From positions 75,241-139,240 of the forward strand of contig NZ_CP033004.1 of the NCBI RefSeq assembly GCF_005080745.1: 64,000 nt of DNA, read 5' to 3'. This document shows positions 8,628 through 18,597 of the stretch, piece by piece (position 1 is the first letter of the stretch; the number at the start of each line of letters is the position of its first letter). Position numbers and translations under genes: made by a program. The stretch comes from Buchnera aphidicola (Melaphis rhois). GTDB taxonomy: Bacteria > Pseudomonadota > Gammaproteobacteria > Enterobacterales > Enterobacteriaceae. The notes below the pieces were generated by a model that made no database searches, was not told the DNA's origin, and saw only the letters and a list, made by a program, of their open reading frames with translations.

Positions 8628-8865
8628 TTTTTTGTCCTCTATTTTTTAATAGATTTTTTTTTAATATTATTTCTAGCCCAATTTTATCTATGCAGCGTAT
8701 ACCTTTTGCAGATACTTTTAATGAAATAAATTTATTTCTTTGTACATCCCAAAATTTATGAAAATGTAAATTTGGTAAAAATCGTTTTTTAGTAGCATTC
8801 ATAGCGTGAGATCGATTATTTCCAATCATTGGTTTTTTACCAGTGATTTGACATTTTTTAGACAT
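8605..8865 (-). CDS. rpmB: 50S ribosomal protein L28, C-terminus probably altered at an A9 tract
   Basis: The N-terminal 65 residues are clearly L28 ([20 protein letters not shown], then [13 protein letters not shown] and [11 protein letters not shown]). The uncorrected frame gives 86 residues, 8 longer than E. coli, and runs 23 bp into rpmG. Adding one A to the coding-strand A9 (plus-strand T9 at 8654-8662) ends the protein after KKKSIKK at a TAG at 8639-8641. That gives 75 residues and leaves the rpmG ribosome-binding site between the two genes. The corrected form looks more natural, but both are possible. Confidence 0.93.
   Translation of the reverse strand: MSKKCQITGKKPMIGNNRSHAMNATKKRFLPNLHFHKFWDVQRNKFISLKVSAKGIRCIDKIGLEIILKKNLLKNRGQKNGKKYTT
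8654..8662 (-). repeat. A9 homopolymer (coding strand) near the 3' end of rpmB
   Basis: T9 on the plus strand. One added A on the coding strand would end L28 at 75 residues before rpmG; as written the frame continues into rpmG. Confidence 0.6.
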
Positions 8866-9000
8866 AATTACAATTTTTACCTCGATATTGTTTTAGACGT
8901 TTAAATGTTTGTTGAATTATAAATATTTTATGTAATTCTTATATATTAGAGATTAATTTTTAAAATTATAGATCAAATATTGCTAATAGGATTTATTTTA

Positions 9001-11658
9001 ATGAATTTTTTTAAAAGATTATTATTATCTATAATTTTATTATGCACATCTTGTGTTTGTGTTTTGATCTTTTTAATTTATAGTCATTTCGGATTAAATA
9101 TTGTTTGCTATCTAGTTCATTATTATATACCACAATTGGAAATAAAAAAATCGATAGGTAAATTAAATAATTGTATATTTCAAGACATAAAATATTCTAC
9201 TCATAATAGAAATTTTTTCGTTAAAGAATTAAAAATAAAATTTAGTTTTAACTTTTTTAAAAATTTTTATATTTGTATTGACGAATTATCGTTTAAGAAA
9301 TGTAGTTTATATATTAGCGATATTTTGTTGATGAAATCTAATAGAAAAATGTTATTCTTAAATATAGCATCTCTTTTTAGAGTTCCCGTTTTTTTTAAAA
9401 ATATAATATTTGATAATTTTTACTATTCTACAAATAATATATCATTAACTTTAGATAATTTTTTCGGAAAATGTTATTGGACTGGAGAACAGTTAGAAGG
9501 TTTATGTAGTAAAATTGATAATATTTATATCAAAACATTTCAGAATATAGACAATGATAAAAATTTATATGATAGATTTAAAGTAAATAGAATTATGTAT
9601 TTAAGAAATTTTTTAGAGCAACCTCTAAAATATTTTAAAAATTTTAATAATATTTTTCTTATTAATCTTAATATACAGAGCTTTTACAGTAATAACATAT
9701 ATTTTTTAGGGAAAAATAGTGTTAAGTTATCTAAGTTTTTTTTTAATGGTCAGGTAAATGTCAGTAAAATAAATATAATAAAATTGTGTTTTCGTAGTTA
9801 TAATTTTGTTAACCATATTTATGGTACTATTATCTTTAATAATAATTTTTTAACTAATATTGTTATTAATTGCGATAACTATATAAATTATAGATATCAT
9901 GAAAATGTCAGTATTATTATTAGAGGATTTTTATTACAAGACTTAAGTATAAATGCAAAATTTTTTGGTATTATAAATACAAAGATATATATCAAGTTTA
10001 CTTTTAAAAAAAATAGTTCTATTTTTAATTTTAAACTGCATCTTCCGTACATTAGTATAATTGAAAATGATAACAATCATTTATTTTTAAAAAATCTAAA
10101 AATTCATATTTTAGGAAACCCATGTAATTATACTTTTGTTTTAGATAGTACTATTAATATTCATTTAGTTTCTACAATGAAACTGCATATGTCAGGAAAA
10201 GGAAATTATTTTTCAATATTTATTGATACTATTCAATGTTTAACTACAGATAAAAAAACAATATTTGATTATTTATTTAGTATTGTTTATTCGAAAAAAG
10301 ATCTTGTGATTACTGAGTTAAATAAAAATAGTTATAATTATTATATAAAAAATATAATGAGAAACGTAATATTCAAATTTATTAGTTTTATAAAAAGTTG
10401 TAGTTTATTATTAAATATAAAAATTTTGTTTAAAAATATTCTAGCTGTAGAAAATTTTGATAAATTAGAAAATATTAATATAATATTTCAATTAGATAAA
10501 TTGAAGAGTATATGTTTAAATAGTTTTGGAAACATTAAAGGTAATATTAAATTTACTAATATTAATAATAATCATAAATTTTTAATAAAATGTATAGGAC
10601 ATAATTTGAATTTAAAAATCCTTAAAAATTCCAATATTAATTTTTTTATAATAGTACAAAAAAATAATATAAATTTTTTTGGATCTACTTTATTCATAAA
10701 AAACTGTGTTATTTTTAATTCACATGTTTTTTCATTTGTTCTGGAATTAAACTATAATAGATATAATCATAGTTTTTATTTAAATATATTACGTAAAAAT
10801 TGTTCTTTTAATTTAAATTTTCGAGGAAAATTTGATATTTATTCAAATAAATGGATTGAAATAGTAAATAATATTGATTTCGATACATTGTTCTTTAATA
10901 TTCATGTTAATAAAATTATATTGAAATTTAATAATAACAATATAATAAATCATTTAAACTTAATTGTATTAGATAAATATCTTTTGTTAAAAACAAGTAT
11001 TATAAATAAAACGAAATGTGAAATATTTACTTTTCTGAATAGTAACTATAGGAATATTTTTAATTTATTTTCAAGGTTAAGACATTTATATACTTCTCAC
11101 GCATTGTTTGTGTCCAGGATCAAAATTTATTCAAATTATCGTTGCAGTAATCATCAGAAAAGGTTTAAATGGAACTTTAATATAATAAATGATAATAATG
11201 TTAATGCAGTGTTCATGGGGTTTATAAATATTAAAGAAATTGATAAAAATTTTTTTATTTCGGGTAGTGTTAATTTCAAAAATGTACCAATATCTTTATT
11301 TAAGTTATTTGAACTAAATATTGAATATATTAGCGGAATATTGAATGGAACGCTTCGTTTTAGGGAAGACATATATAACAATATAAAATTATTAGGTAAT
11401 ATATCAATTGTACATTGTTGGATAAATAATTGGTTGTATGTAAGACAATTGTATTTTAATAATATAGAATTAATTTTTAGTTCTAATAAAATTACTTTTA
11501 ATAGCATCGTTCATATTAAAAGTTTGTTTGAAACTATATTTGATTTAAAAATATTAGGTTTTCATTCATGGAATAATAAAATATGTCAACGTATTTTTAT
11601 TAAAGTATTTTATTTATTTTATTATAATGTTAACGTTATACATATATTAGATATTTAA
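9001..11658 (+). CDS. tamB: TamB (YtfN) family envelope protein, C-terminally truncated
   Basis: TamB is a long inner-membrane-anchored periplasmic beta-rich protein linked to outer-membrane assembly and lipid transport. The 885-residue product has an N-terminal anchor helix (about 6-26) and then an N-terminus aligning with E. coli YtfN (the YIPQLEIKKSIGKL and CIDELSFKKC regions). The body is low-complexity Asn/Ile/Lys-rich sequence with beta periodicity. E. coli TamB is about 1,259 residues; the conserved C-terminal DUF490 end is missing here. ATG 9001 with AGG upstream is preferred to the in-frame TTG at 8980. The in-frame remnant after the stop suggests truncation by nonsense mutation. TamA is not in the window. 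Confidence 0.72.
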   Translation: MNFFKRLLLSIILLCTSCVCVLIFLIYSHFGLNIVCYLVHYYIPQLEIKKSIGKLNNCIFQDIKYSTHNRNFFVKELKIKFSFNFFKNFYICIDELSFKKCSLYISDILLMKSNRKMLFLNIASLFRVPVFFKNIIFDNFYYSTNNISLTLDNFFGKCYWTGEQLEGLCSKIDNIYIKTFQNIDNDKNLYDRFKVNRIMYLRNFLEQPLKYFKNFNNIFLINLNIQSFYSNNIYFLGKNSVKLSKFFFNGQVNVSKINIIKLCFRSYNFVNHIYGTIIFNNNFLTNIVINCDNYINYRYHENVSIIIRGFLLQDLSINAKFFGIINTKIYIKFTFKKNSSIFNFKLHLPYISIIENDNNHLFLKNLKIHILGNPCNYTFVLDSTINIHLVSTMKLHMSGKGNYFSIFIDTIQCLTTDKKTIFDYLFSIVYSKKDLVITELNKNSYNYYIKNIMRNVIFKFISFIKSCSLLLNIKILFKNILAVENFDKLENINIIFQLDKLKSICLNSFGNIKGNIKFTNINNNHKFLIKCIGHNLNLKILKNSNINFFIIVQKNNINFFGSTLFIKNCVIFNSHVFSFVLELNYNRYNHSFYLNILRKNCSFNLNFRGKFDIYSNKWIEIVNNIDFDTLFFNIHVNKIILKFNNNNIINHLNLIVLDKYLLLKTSIINKTKCEIFTFLNSNYRNIFNLFSRLRHLYTSHALFVSRIKIYSNYRCSNHQKRFKWNFNIINDNNVNAVFMGFINIKEIDKNFFISGSVNFKNVPISLFKLFELNIEYISGILNGTLRFREDIYNNIKLLGNISIVHCWINNWLYVRQLYFNNIELIFSSNKITFNSIVHIKSLFETIFDLKILGFHSWNNKICQRIFIKVFYLFYYNVNVIHILDI

Positions 11659-11727
11659 ATAAAATGTCTATTTTAACAGCGATATCTTATTTTAAAAGGA
11701 ATAATAGATATTCCGTTTAAAGAAATA
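11659..11727 (+). pseudogene. Possible decayed continuation of tamB after in-frame stops
   Basis: The tamB frame is closed by TAA 11656 and again by TAA 11674. It then reads QRYLILKGIIDIPFKEI before TAG 11728. The G-x-I-x-IP-x-x-x-I spacing resembles the start of the TamB C-terminal repeat region (SPDI...G.(V/I).(I/V)P.A.(I/V), from memory). This is too short to be certain. Confidence 0.35.
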
Positions 11728-11845
11728 TAGCTGTTATTTATATTATTTAAATTATAATTTTAAAGCATTTTATATATAAGTTGTTTTTAATTTTATAAAA
11801 TTAAATTATTATATTATTTTTTTTTTAGTTAATGTTAGTTATTTA

Positions 11846-12361
11846 TTATTTTAATGATGATAGAATTTCTTGACACGCTATTTCTTTATCTTCCCATCCA
11901 ATAATTTTGACCCATTTATTTTTTTCTAGATCTTTATAATGTTTAAAAAAATGTACAATTTGGGTTTTTAATGAGTTAGAAAGATCATTTATATTTTCTA
12001 TATTAGAATATTCGTGACAAATATGTTTATTAGGGAGTGCAATAACCTTATTATCTATTCCAGATTCATCTATCATACGTAATATCCCTATCGGTCTACA
12101 TTGTATTACTGAATTAGAAATTAAAGGATATGGAGAGTGTACTAATACGTCTATAGGATCACCATCGCAAGATAAGGTTTTATTAATAAATCCATAGTTA
12201 CAAGGATAAAACATAGAAGTCGGTATAAATCTATCTACAAATAAAATTCCTGAATTTTTGTTTATTTCATATTTTACTGGATTAGAGTGTGATGGAATTT
12301 CAATGATAACGTTTATATTATATGGAACATTCTCACCTGGAGAAATATTTTTTAAACTCAT
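11846..12361 (-). CDS. ppa: Inorganic pyrophosphatase
   Basis: Cytoplasmic family I pyrophosphatase hydrolysing PPi to two phosphates, which pulls tRNA charging and nucleic acid synthesis forward. The 171-residue product (E. coli 176) shows EIPSHSNPVKYE, the YPCNYGFI segment and the metal-binding signature DGDPIDVLV. It is divergently placed from pmbA with about 111 bp between the starts. Conserved length and motifs argue for full activity. Confidence 0.97.
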   Translation of the reverse strand: MSLKNISPGENVPYNINVIIEIPSHSNPVKYEINKNSGILFVDRFIPTSMFYPCNYGFINKTLSCDGDPIDVLVHSPYPLISNSVIQCRPIGILRMIDESGIDNKVIALPNKHICHEYSNIENINDLSNSLKTQIVHFFKHYKDLEKNKWVKIIGWEDKEIACQEILSSLK

Positions 12362-12472
12362 TTTTCTGCCTATTTTATTATTGATTTTTTATATTTATAT
12401 TAAAGGATAAAGTTTTATTTTATTTTTTTTCAGTGTACTATAACAAATAATTTGATATTTTGATAAAAAATT

Positions 12473-13819
12473 ATGAAAACAGAACGTAATTTTACATTAC
12501 AAAAACAAAAATTTAAAAATATAATTGAATATATATTAAATATAGTAAAAACTTATTCAGCTACTGCTGAAGTTTTAATTGTTTATAATATTGGTGTTAA
12601 TCTTGGAGTTAGAAATAGCAAAATTGATTATGTTGAATTTAATAATGATAGTCTTTTAACAATTAAAGTTTATAAAAATAACAGGAAAAGTATTGTTTCT
12701 TCTACTGATTTTAGTATACAAGCGATAAAAAAAATAATTTCTTGTGCGATAGATATTATTAATCATACATCTGTTGATTTGTGTTCGGGTTTACCTGATA
12801 TAAAATTACTAGCAATCGGAGGTTTAAAAGACCTTAATCTATATCATTATTGGAAATGGGATATAAATTACGCTACTCATTTAGTTTTTGTAGCCGAGCA
12901 AGAGGCTTTTAAAGTAGATAACAGAATTGTTAATACAGAAGGATCTAATTTTAATAGTTGTATGATTATGAAGGTATTTGGAAATAGTTATGGTATGTTA
13001 GAAAGTTATAATGCTACTTCGTATTTTATGTCAAGTTGCATGATAGCTAGAGAGAATGGTGATATGCAAAGAGATGTATCATATACAATTTCGAGAGATA
13101 TTAGTAATCTTACGTCTCCAAAAGATATAGGTATAACAAGTGCTAATAAAGCTTTATCTAGATTGAATTCTAAGAAGCTATCTTCTATGAAAAGTCCTGT
13201 AATTCTTTCTTCTGAGTTATCTTCAAAATTTTTTTCCTATTTAGCGCAAGCGATTAGTGGAAGTAGTGTTTATAAAAAATCGACATTTTTATTGCAAAGT
13301 TTGCATAAACAAATTTTTCCGAATTGGTTAAGTATTAAAGAAAATCCTTATATAAGTAAAGGATTAGGATCTAAATGTTTTGATTCTGAAGGTGTTCGTA
13401 CATCTTTAAAAACAATAGTTAGAAATGGTGTACTACAAACCTGGTTATTAGATAATTATTCAGCTAAAAAAATGAATTTAACTAGTACTGCTAATTCAGG
13501 AGGAATTCATAATTGGTTAATATTAGGTATTTCTAATATGAATTTAGAAGAATTAATAATATTTATGCATCGAGGTGTATTAATAACAGAATTATTGGGA
13601 GATGGTTTGAATTTAGTTACAGGAGATTATTCATGCGGTGCAGTAGGTTTTTGGATAGAAAATAGTATTATTAAAAATTCTGTTAGTGAAATTACAATTT
13701 CTGGAAATTTAAAGGATATGTTTAAAAACATTGTTTCTATAGGAAACGATATTGATATAAGACATAAAATATTATCGGGATCTATTTTGCTATCTTCTAT
13801 GCAAATATCAGGATTATAA
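12473..13819 (+). CDS. pmbA: Metalloprotease PmbA (TldE)
   Basis: PmbA/TldE is the non-metal-binding partner of TldD in a heterodimeric peptidase. The 448-residue product matches E. coli PmbA in length (450). Recognised segments are EVLIVYNIGVNLGVR near the N-terminus, the FDSEGVRT segment near residue 300 and TGDYSCGAVGFWIENS near residue 385. TldD is not in this window. What the enzyme would process in a reduced symbiont is unknown. Confidence 0.93.
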   Translation: MKTERNFTLQKQKFKNIIEYILNIVKTYSATAEVLIVYNIGVNLGVRNSKIDYVEFNNDSLLTIKVYKNNRKSIVSSTDFSIQAIKKIISCAIDIINHTSVDLCSGLPDIKLLAIGGLKDLNLYHYWKWDINYATHLVFVAEQEAFKVDNRIVNTEGSNFNSCMIMKVFGNSYGMLESYNATSYFMSSCMIARENGDMQRDVSYTISRDISNLTSPKDIGITSANKALSRLNSKKLSSMKSPVILSSELSSKFFSYLAQAISGSSVYKKSTFLLQSLHKQIFPNWLSIKENPYISKGLGSKCFDSEGVRTSLKTIVRNGVLQTWLLDNYSAKKMNLTSTANSGGIHNWLILGISNMNLEELIIFMHRGVLITELLGDGLNLVTGDYSCGAVGFWIENSIIKNSVSEITISGNLKDMFKNIVSIGNDIDIRHKILSGSILLSSMQISGL

Positions 13820-13987
13820 ATTACTACAATGTATAGTAGAATATATACTTACTATGTATTATAATAGAACATTTTATAAGTTTTAAATTAAAATAAAATG
13901 TATTTCGAACAAATATTTTTAATTTATGTTAACAATTACTATTAACATTCATAATACAATTAAATATTATTTAATAATATTCTTTCT

Positions 13988-14366
13988 TTTAGAAGCTGAT
14001 CTATAAGCCGGGTTCTGTGTGAGACAGTCATTTATCTAGGATAATAATTACTTATTATCTCAAGCAGCCTACCCGAGTATTATTTAAAAGGGCAATTAAT
14101 ACATAAATACTCCTATTTGGCTTTGCTCCAGGTGGAGTTTACCTAGCCATACTGGTTACCAAGTATGCGGTGAGCTCTTACCTCACCTTTTCACCCTTTC
14201 CTTATAATACTATTTAATATTTATAGGTGGTTTGTTTTCTGTTGCACTGGTCGTAAGCTTGCGCTTCCCAGATGTTATCTGGCACCTTTGCCCTATGGAG
14301 CCCGGACTTTCCTCTATTATTTATTTATAAATCGAGATAGATAATAGCGACTGTCTGATCAGCTTC
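13988..14366 (-). ncRNA. rnpB: RNase P catalytic RNA (M1 RNA)
   Basis: The minus strand starts GAAGCTGATCAGACAGTCGC, almost identical to the 5' end of E. coli M1 RNA. It contains the invariant GAGGAAAGTCCGGGCTCC block (plus 14297-14314) and CATAGGGCAAAGGTGCCAG just after it. It also has GGTAAACTCCACCTGGAGC and ends with ACAGAACCCGGCTTATAGAT before the closing helix. Length is about 379 nt (E. coli 377). The exact 3' end is set by analogy. It processes tRNA 5' ends. It lies 16 bp beyond the rsmI stop codon (14383), on the same strand. Confidence 0.97.
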
Positions 14367-14382
14367 TATTAGGGTTTTTAAA

Positions 14383-15225
14383 TTATTTTTTACTAGTAAT
14401 ATGACTATATAATAAATTTTTAGAGATTTTATATAGTTTTGCTGTTATATGTATAGCTTCTTTTAATGATAGTTTTGATTGCAATATTTGTAAAGCGTTT
14501 AATACTGTTTTTGGTAAGATATTAATCTTTTTTTCTTGAAAACCTGATGTGATTATTGTTATTTCTCCTCTTATATTACATTTATTGTTTTCTAACCATG
14601 ACAAAATATTTATTGATGTATTACGTTGGATAAGTTCCCATTTTTTAGTAAGTTCTTTTGCTAGTACTATTTGTCGATCTGCTCCTAATTCTTGTGTTAT
14701 ATCGCGCATGCTTGAAATTATCCTATTAGAAGTTTCGTAAAATATGATGGTTCTTGTTTCTTTTTTTAAATTATTTAATAATTTTTTTCGGATTATGTTT
14801 TTAGATGGAATAAAACCTTCATAGCAAAATTTGTTATTAGATAAACCTGAGGCACTTAAAGCAGTAATTGCTGCACAAGGACCGGGAAGAGGTACTATTT
14901 TGATTTCAAATTGATGACAATAATTTATTAAATAATAACCTGGATCATTAATTGTCGGGGTACCAGCGTTAGAAACTAATGCAATATTTTTACCTTCTTG
15001 TAATTGTATAATTAATTTTTTACTTTTTGTTCTTTCGTTATGTTTGTTAACGGATATGATGTTTTTGATAATTTTATAGTTTCTTATTAATATTTTAGTA
15101 TGATTTATGTTTTCTGCAGCAATGATATCTATTTTTTTTAGAACTGATATTGCTCGGTAAGTTATATCAGTTAGATTTCCGATGGGAGTAGGTACGATGT
15201 ATAATGTTCCTTTTTTTTTATTCAT
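14383..15225 (-). CDS. rsmI: 16S rRNA 2'-O-ribose C1402 methyltransferase RsmI
   Basis: SAM-dependent tetrapyrrole-methylase-fold enzyme that modifies the ribosomal P site. The 280-residue product has the N-terminal YIVPTPIGNLTDIT motif, AAEN at the first loop, the NAGTPTINDPGY segment and PLPGPCAAITALSASGL. These are all diagnostic of RsmI (YraL). Length is normal (E. coli 286). The start at 15225 is the first ATG upstream of the conserved region. Confidence 0.96.
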   Translation of the reverse strand: MNKKKGTLYIVPTPIGNLTDITYRAISVLKKIDIIAAENINHTKILIRNYKIIKNIISVNKHNERTKSKKLIIQLQEGKNIALVSNAGTPTINDPGYYLINYCHQFEIKIVPLPGPCAAITALSASGLSNNKFCYEGFIPSKNIIRKKLLNNLKKETRTIIFYETSNRIISSMRDITQELGADRQIVLAKELTKKWELIQRNTSINILSWLENNKCNIRGEITIITSGFQEKKINILPKTVLNALQILQSKLSLKEAIHITAKLYKISKNLLYSHITSKK

Positions 15226-15574
15226 TTTTATGGTTATTTATTATCATTTTATTTATGAAATAAGTACATTAATCATAACATTTTTATAGTAAATATATGT
15301 ATATGTCTTGCTATCGTAAATGTATATAAATATTATTTATTATCAGTATAAATGTTAAATATTAGTTAATTTCTTGCTTTGTTATCTTATAAAGAAATTA
15401 TTGATGTTTAATGTAGCTAACTTGGATTTGTTTATTCAGAATGTCGAAATAAATATCAATATTTTTGTATAAAAGAATATTATTATTTTACGTAATATAT
15501 TGTCTAAAGATTAAGTGTATTAACGTAAAGTTATTATTAATAATAATGTTGGTTGAGTATAACGAGGTAATTTA
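15226..15574. other. Intergenic spacer between divergent rsmI and fabB
   Basis: About 350 bp of AT-rich sequence between divergent genes; it must hold promoters for both, but no convincing -35/-10 pair stands out. No ORF, tRNA or strong hairpin seen. Confidence 0.5.
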
Positions 15575-16795
15575 GTGAAAAGAGTAGTAATTACTGGATT
15601 AGGGATAATTTCTAGTATTGGTAATAATAAGTCGGAAGTTTTGATTTCGTTGCTAAATACTAAATCGGGTATCTCTTTTTCAGAGGAGATGAAGCATTTT
15701 GGTATGCGTAGTCATGTATGGGGTAATATAAAATTAGATTTATCACAATGCATAAATCGCAAGATAATGCGATTTATGAGTGATTCATCGATTTATTCAT
15801 ACTTATCAATGGAAGAAGCTATTAAAGATGCTAAGTTAACTCCTAAAATATATCAAAATAATTCTAGAATAGGTTTAGTTATTGGTTCTAGCGCTGGATC
15901 TCCAAAATGTCAAATACGTGGAATTAGTTCTATGAGTAAGAAAGGACTAAAGTCAGTTAGTCCTTATGTAGCTATTCAATCTATGTCATCTAATATTTCT
16001 GCTTGTTTGGCTACTTCATTTAAAATATATGGGGTTAATTATTCTATTAGCTCAGCATGTTCTAGTTCAGCACACTGTATAGGTAATGCAATGGAGCTAA
16101 TACAGTTAGGAAAACAAGATATTATATTTGCTGGTGGAGGAGAAGAAGTAAGTTTAGAATTAGCGTGTACATTTGACGTAATGGGAGTATTGTCAACTCA
16201 TTATAATGTTAATCCTACTGTATCATCTAGAGTATTTGATTTATATCGTGATGGATTTGTCATTTCAGGAGGAGCTGGGATAGTAGTTCTAGAAGAATTA
16301 AATTATGCATTATCTAGATCAGCTAATATATATGCAGAAATTATTGGATATGGTACATCTTCTGATGGTATGAATATGGTTGTTCCATCTGGAGATGGAG
16401 CTGTTAGATGTATGAATTTGGCTATGAAAAATATACAAAATGGGTCTATAGATTACTTAAATGTACATGGTACATCTACCAAGTTAGGTGATTTAATAGA
16501 ATTAAATGCTATTCGAAAGGTGTTTAACAATACTAGGATACCAATTATTTCATCAACTAAATCTATTACCGGACATGCGCTAGGTGCATCGGGAGTACAA
16601 GAGATAATTTATAGTTTATTAATGTTAGAACATAGTTTTTTAGTTCCTAGTATTAATATTATAAAATTAGACCCTAACGCTAAAGATTGTAACATTTTAA
16701 CAAATATTTTAAGAAGACGTATTTCTATTATTATGTCAAATAGTTTTGGCTTTGGTGGGACTAATGTTTCTTTAATAATTAAAAAATATTTTTAG
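15575..16795 (+). CDS. fabB: 3-oxoacyl-[acyl-carrier-protein] synthase I
   Basis: KAS I condenses malonyl-ACP with acyl-ACP in fatty acid elongation. The 406-residue product equals E. coli FabB in length. The catalytic Cys is in SISSACSSSAHCIG (about residue 163), with His in NVHGTSTKLGD and His in TKSITGHALGASG. The C-terminal NSFGFGGTN loop is intact. The start is GTG 15575, preceded by an AGG-containing site (ACGAGG). It is flanked by long spacers on both sides, so it is probably monocistronic. Confidence 0.97.
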   Translation: MKRVVITGLGIISSIGNNKSEVLISLLNTKSGISFSEEMKHFGMRSHVWGNIKLDLSQCINRKIMRFMSDSSIYSYLSMEEAIKDAKLTPKIYQNNSRIGLVIGSSAGSPKCQIRGISSMSKKGLKSVSPYVAIQSMSSNISACLATSFKIYGVNYSISSACSSSAHCIGNAMELIQLGKQDIIFAGGGEEVSLELACTFDVMGVLSTHYNVNPTVSSRVFDLYRDGFVISGGAGIVVLEELNYALSRSANIYAEIIGYGTSSDGMNMVVPSGDGAVRCMNLAMKNIQNGSIDYLNVHGTSTKLGDLIELNAIRKVFNNTRIPIISSTKSITGHALGASGVQEIIYSLLMLEHSFLVPSINIIKLDPNAKDCNILTNILRRRISIIMSNSFGFGGTNVSLIIKKYF

Positions 16796-17554
16796 TATTT
16801 AATAGTGATATAACGTTAAATATTTAGAAATGTAAGTAGTGTTTATATGAAACATAAGAACTTATTTTAAGTATAAATATTTATAGATTGTATGGTTATT
16901 TTAAATAAATAGATATATAGTGTGTGATTTAAATAGTATACATATATTCTGTATTTATGTGTTATGAAAAGTGATTTTAAAAAAATAGAGTTTAAAGAAT
17001 TTTAATTATCTCTTATAATAGAAAAACGATTTGAGTTAAATTTAATTTTTAATTAAATTTATACTTAACATAGTGTAATAGCATTTATATAAATTCTTAT
17101 AAGTTCGTATTAATAATATTTCATTTGGAATAATTATATTTTGATTTATGTTGTGGTATAAATAATATTTTATAACAATTTTTGTTTACATTTAGATATG
17201 TATAATTTAGTAGTTATTATCATAAAATTTTGAGAATGTTTTAATAAGTAATTATATTAATAAAGTCATAAAATATTAATTTAAAATAAATTACGTATTT
17301 TGAGATATTGAAAAATTTTATGATATTCAAGTTAATATAATAGTATTAAAATAAAAAATATGTTAATTTTTTTGTTGTATATTTTAAATTTTAATATTGA
17401 ATTAATTAATTCAAGAATTTTGTATGTTTGCTATAATATTAATATATGATGTATGTATGAGTTTTTAAAGCTAAAATAAAGTTTTGTTATTCTAAGTTAT
17501 TAATAATATCTTACAAATAATTTTATTTTATATAATATAAAGGAATTTCATAAA
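16796..17554. other. Intergenic spacer fabB-talA, 759 bp
   Basis: A very AT-rich stretch with stops in all frames and no recognisable RNA gene. It probably represents decayed genes plus the talA promoter. AAAGGA at about 17540 is the talA ribosome-binding site. Confidence 0.5.
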
Positions 17555-18508
17555 TTGAACCGGTTAGAATCGTTAAAAAAATATAGCAAAATAGTAGTAG
17601 ATAGTGGAGATATGCAATCTATACAAGAATATCTTCCTGAAGATATTACTACGAATCCCTCTCTTATTTTAAAAGTCATAACTTTACCTAAATATGAATA
17701 TATTATAAATAATTCGATAGCTTATTCAAAAAAAAAGGGAGGTACATATCATAATCAATTGATTAATGCTGTTGATAAAATTTCTGTTATGTTAGGACAA
17801 GAAATTTTAAGTATTATTTCTGGTAAAATTTCTACTGAAATTGATGCACATTTATCATTTAATTCTGACATGTGTATAGAAAAATCTAAAAAAATTATTT
17901 CTATGTATGAAGAAGAAGGAATTAGTAGATCAAAAATATTGATTAAATTAGCTTCTACGTGGGAGTGCATAAAAGCGGCAGAAGAATTAAAAAAATTTAA
18001 TATTAATTGTAATTTAACATTATTATTTTCTTTCGCTCAGGCAAGAGCTTGTGCTGAAGCAAATGTTTATTTAATTTCTCCTTTTGTTGGTCGAATTTAT
18101 GATTGGTATAAATCTAAATCATTAATACAACAAGAATATTCAGTTGATAAAGATCCAGGGGTTTGTTCAGTTCGAAAAATATATTATTATTATAAACAAT
18201 ATGGATATAAAACTATAATTATGGGAGCGAGTTTTAGAAATATTCATCAAATTTTAGCATTGTCTGGTTGTGATTACTTAACAATTTCTCCGGATTTGTT
18301 AAAGGAGTTAAAATCGAGTACTGGAAATGTTGTAAGACAATTACATTGTCCTAAAGTAATGGAACAACCTATTGATTTACTGTCTAGAAGTCAATTTTTA
18401 TGGTTACATAATGAAGAACCTATGGCTGTAGAAAAGTTGTCTGAAGGAATACGGCAATTTGGAGAAGACTATAGAAAGTTAAAACAAATCATAAAAGCAA
18501 AAATGTGA
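17555..18508 (+). CDS. talA: Transaldolase A
   Basis: Pentose-phosphate enzyme that swaps dihydroxyacetone units between sedoheptulose-7-P and glyceraldehyde-3-P. The 317-residue product matches E. coli TalA better than TalB ([20 protein letters not shown] and [10 protein letters not shown]). The Schiff-base Lys is in [10 protein letters not shown], and [18 protein letters not shown] is intact. The start is TTG 17555 after AAAGGA; no ATG is available upstream in frame. An A9 run at 17728-17736 is in frame. It is followed by tktB, the same pair as in E. coli. Confidence 0.96.
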   Translation: MNRLESLKKYSKIVVDSGDMQSIQEYLPEDITTNPSLILKVITLPKYEYIINNSIAYSKKKGGTYHNQLINAVDKISVMLGQEILSIISGKISTEIDAHLSFNSDMCIEKSKKIISMYEEEGISRSKILIKLASTWECIKAAEELKKFNINCNLTLLFSFAQARACAEANVYLISPFVGRIYDWYKSKSLIQQEYSVDKDPGVCSVRKIYYYYKQYGYKTIIMGASFRNIHQILALSGCDYLTISPDLLKELKSSTGNVVRQLHCPKVMEQPIDLLSRSQFLWLHNEEPMAVEKLSEGIRQFGEDYRKLKQIIKAKM

Positions 18509-18597
18509 AAATATTTTTTTAATTCAATTGTTATATTTTATTAAAAATAATTTTTATATATTTTATAAGTATTAACAAAACATTTTAAGGAATAGTT

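Noticed and set aside
11154-11507. Minus-strand ORF inside tamB
   Set aside because: Shadow of a low-complexity plus-strand gene; no family resemblance and no separate start signals.
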